Part shown: in pieces, positions 63,189 to 64,000 of the stretch
How positions within the stretch are numbered: the first letter of the stretch is position 1
How the letters are laid out: each line of letters begins with the position of its first letter
Assembly (NCBI GenBank): GCA_905181835.1
Contig: CAJIZF010000001.1
Coordinates: 124,001-188,000 of the forward strand
Direction: 5' to 3'
Length of the DNA stretch: 64,000 bases
DNA from: an uncultured Flavobacteriaceae bacterium
GTDB lineage: Bacteria; Bacteroidota; Bacteroidia; Flavobacteriales; Flavobacteriaceae
Translations under genes and position numbers: made by a program
The notes under the pieces: generated by a model
Told to the model about the DNA's origin: nothing
Database searches by the model: none
Seen by the model: the letters and a program-made list of their open reading frames with translations, nothing else

Positions 63189-63810
63189 TTAAGGTGCTAT
63201 CAAAAATTGATTGAATCCACTACTTTTTTTTAAGTCATCGTAGGTGTCAATATCGTTTTTGGCAGCAAGTAAAACTACTTGTTCTTGCTCTAAATTTTTA
63301 AGGGTTTCTTTTAATACCGTTCTAGTACCCCATTTTTTATTTTCAAAAAGTTTCTTTTTTAAGGCATTCATTCCCAATAAATAATAACCTCCATCTAAGG
63401 CAGGTCCCACTACGTAATTAGTGCTATCTAAATGGGTAAAAGCCTCTCGAATACCGGCGGTAGTTAATTCAAAAATATCACTCCCCACGATCACAATCTG
63501 GCGATATCCTCGGCTAAACAAGTAACTCAAAAGCATGGTGCATTCGTTCTCCTAAACCAACTCCGTTTTGAAGCTCTTTGAAGTAGGTAGCTGCATCCCA
63601 GTGATCATTTTCTTGAATTTGTTCCGAATAAAAAACAAATTTATCTACTTCTAGAGGTCGAGTTATGTGCAGCGTATGCTCCAGTAATTTTCGATATACT
63701 TTTAATGCTGCTAAATCACCTATTGTTTTAGCCAGTCTGGTTTTTACCTTTCCTATCTCGGGATTGCGAGTAAAAATAATAAGTGCTTTGTGGGTATTTA
63801 GCTTTTTCAT
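63189..63810 (-). pseudogene. TIGR04282 family arsenosugar biosynthesis transferase, frameshifted
   Basis: Nucleotidyl- or glycosyltransferase-like protein. The first frame (from 63810) gives ALIIFTRNPEIGKVKTRLAK and GVGLGERMHHAFELL; the second gives FSRGYRQIVIVGSDIFELT and GPALDGGYYLLGMNAL. Removing one base at 63519 (an extra C on the plus strand) joins them into a normal 206-residue protein. In the given sequence the first frame ends at 63514. The order and spacing are those of an intact operon gene, so a sequence error is the likely cause. Confidence 0.85.
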
Positions 63811-63813
63811 GGC

Positions 63814-64000
63814 TTAAAAAATAGGATTTCCTTTAGTTAACCATTTTCCCCATTTTTTTGAATATACATGTATGTTTTCGGTCATTCTTTGTATCGAATC
63901 GATCACTATATAATCCTTATTTTTCCATTCACTAATACCGCCATATAAATTTTTAACATCGGTATAGCCATTTTCAATTAATTGGTTGGCAATCACTTCA
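63814..64000 (-). CDS. Rhodanese-like domain protein (5' end outside window)
   Basis: C-terminal part of a rhodanese-fold protein. The frame is open to the right edge, and the visible residues begin VIANQLIENGYTDVKNLYGG, the usual end of a rhodanese domain (the active-site Cys loop would be upstream), followed by ISEWKNKDY. It is translated just before the TIGR04282 gene (three bases) and is probably part of the same arsenosugar operon. The apparent GTG start at 63996 is an artefact of the edge. Confidence 0.75.
   Translation of the reverse strand, partial: EVIANQLIENGYTDVKNLYGGISEWKNKDYIVIDSIQRMTENIHVYSKKWGKWLTKGNPIF

Noticed and set aside
63189-63536. Independent 115-residue gene downstream of the TIGR04282 transferase
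   Set aside because: It is the C-terminal part of the same gene after the extra base at 63519.

Overview
The window is a gene-dense, AT-rich chromosomal segment of a Bacteroidota bacterium, almost certainly a (probably marine) member of the Flavobacteriaceae. Evidence: TAnnTTTG-type promoter boxes, type IX secretion (T9SS) components (PorP/SprF, a PorG-like DUF6089 protein) and a T9SS type A C-terminal sorting domain, a TonB with a polyproline stretch, a porG-uppS-bamA-skp-skp gene order, a fused FolK-deoxynucleoside kinase, and proteins that look flavobacterial throughout. No rRNA, tRNA, CRISPR array, phage or insertion sequence was recognised. No gene-free stretch exceeds 300 bases.

Layout. 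1-7.5 kb: end of a VanZ-like gene, tonB, a degenerate metallo-beta-lactamase-fold protein (minus), then a terminal-oxidase block: heme O synthase, two subunit III proteins, subunit IV, a cysteine-poor SCO-like protein, SCO, DUF420 and a small CxxC membrane protein. 7.5-15.5 kb: MacB-type efflux operon (ATPase, two permeases, two adaptors, TolC) followed by tsaB. 15.5-22.2 kb: a tandem pair of secreted unknown paralogues, a DUF255 thioredoxin-fold lipoprotein, Nfu, PorP/SprF and MurI. 22.3-29.4 kb (minus): skp, skp, bamA, uppS, porG-like, nadK and a CBS protein. 29.5-35.7 kb: pdxJ, hydrolase, holin-like protein, tig, a Cys-rich repeat lipoprotein, clpP and clpX. 35.6-47.2 kb: GH3 protein, DUF2797, queuosine-precursor transporter, folK-dNK, trmH-like gene, mutS, mannosyltransferase-like protein, TolB-like propeller lipoprotein, M28 peptidase. 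47.2-52.7 kb (minus): an envelope/lipid operon (PlsC-like, BASS transporter, LpxR-like, two GT2 glycosyltransferases, a MerT-like membrane protein). 53.0-59.9 kb: CotH-family T9SS cargo, DUF4956, HlyD-like adaptor, TolC-like protein and a beta-barrel protein. 59.9-64 kb (minus): an arsenosugar-biosynthesis operon (rhodanese, TIGR04282 transferase, purine nucleoside phosphorylase, ArsM, DUF547, TIGR04283 transferase) that runs off the right edge.

The most notable points are: (1) the CotH-DUF4956-HlyD-TolC unit, which combines a T9SS-secreted putative kinase with an envelope-spanning adaptor/outer-membrane pair but encodes no recognisable pump; (2) the arsenosugar operon with a DUF547 protein; and (3) six single-base insertions that break five otherwise intact genes, including clpP. 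Every one restores a full-length family member when one base is removed, so they look more like sequence errors than real gene decay. The six sites are near 33356, 34067, 40386-40393, 57983, 58878 and 63519.
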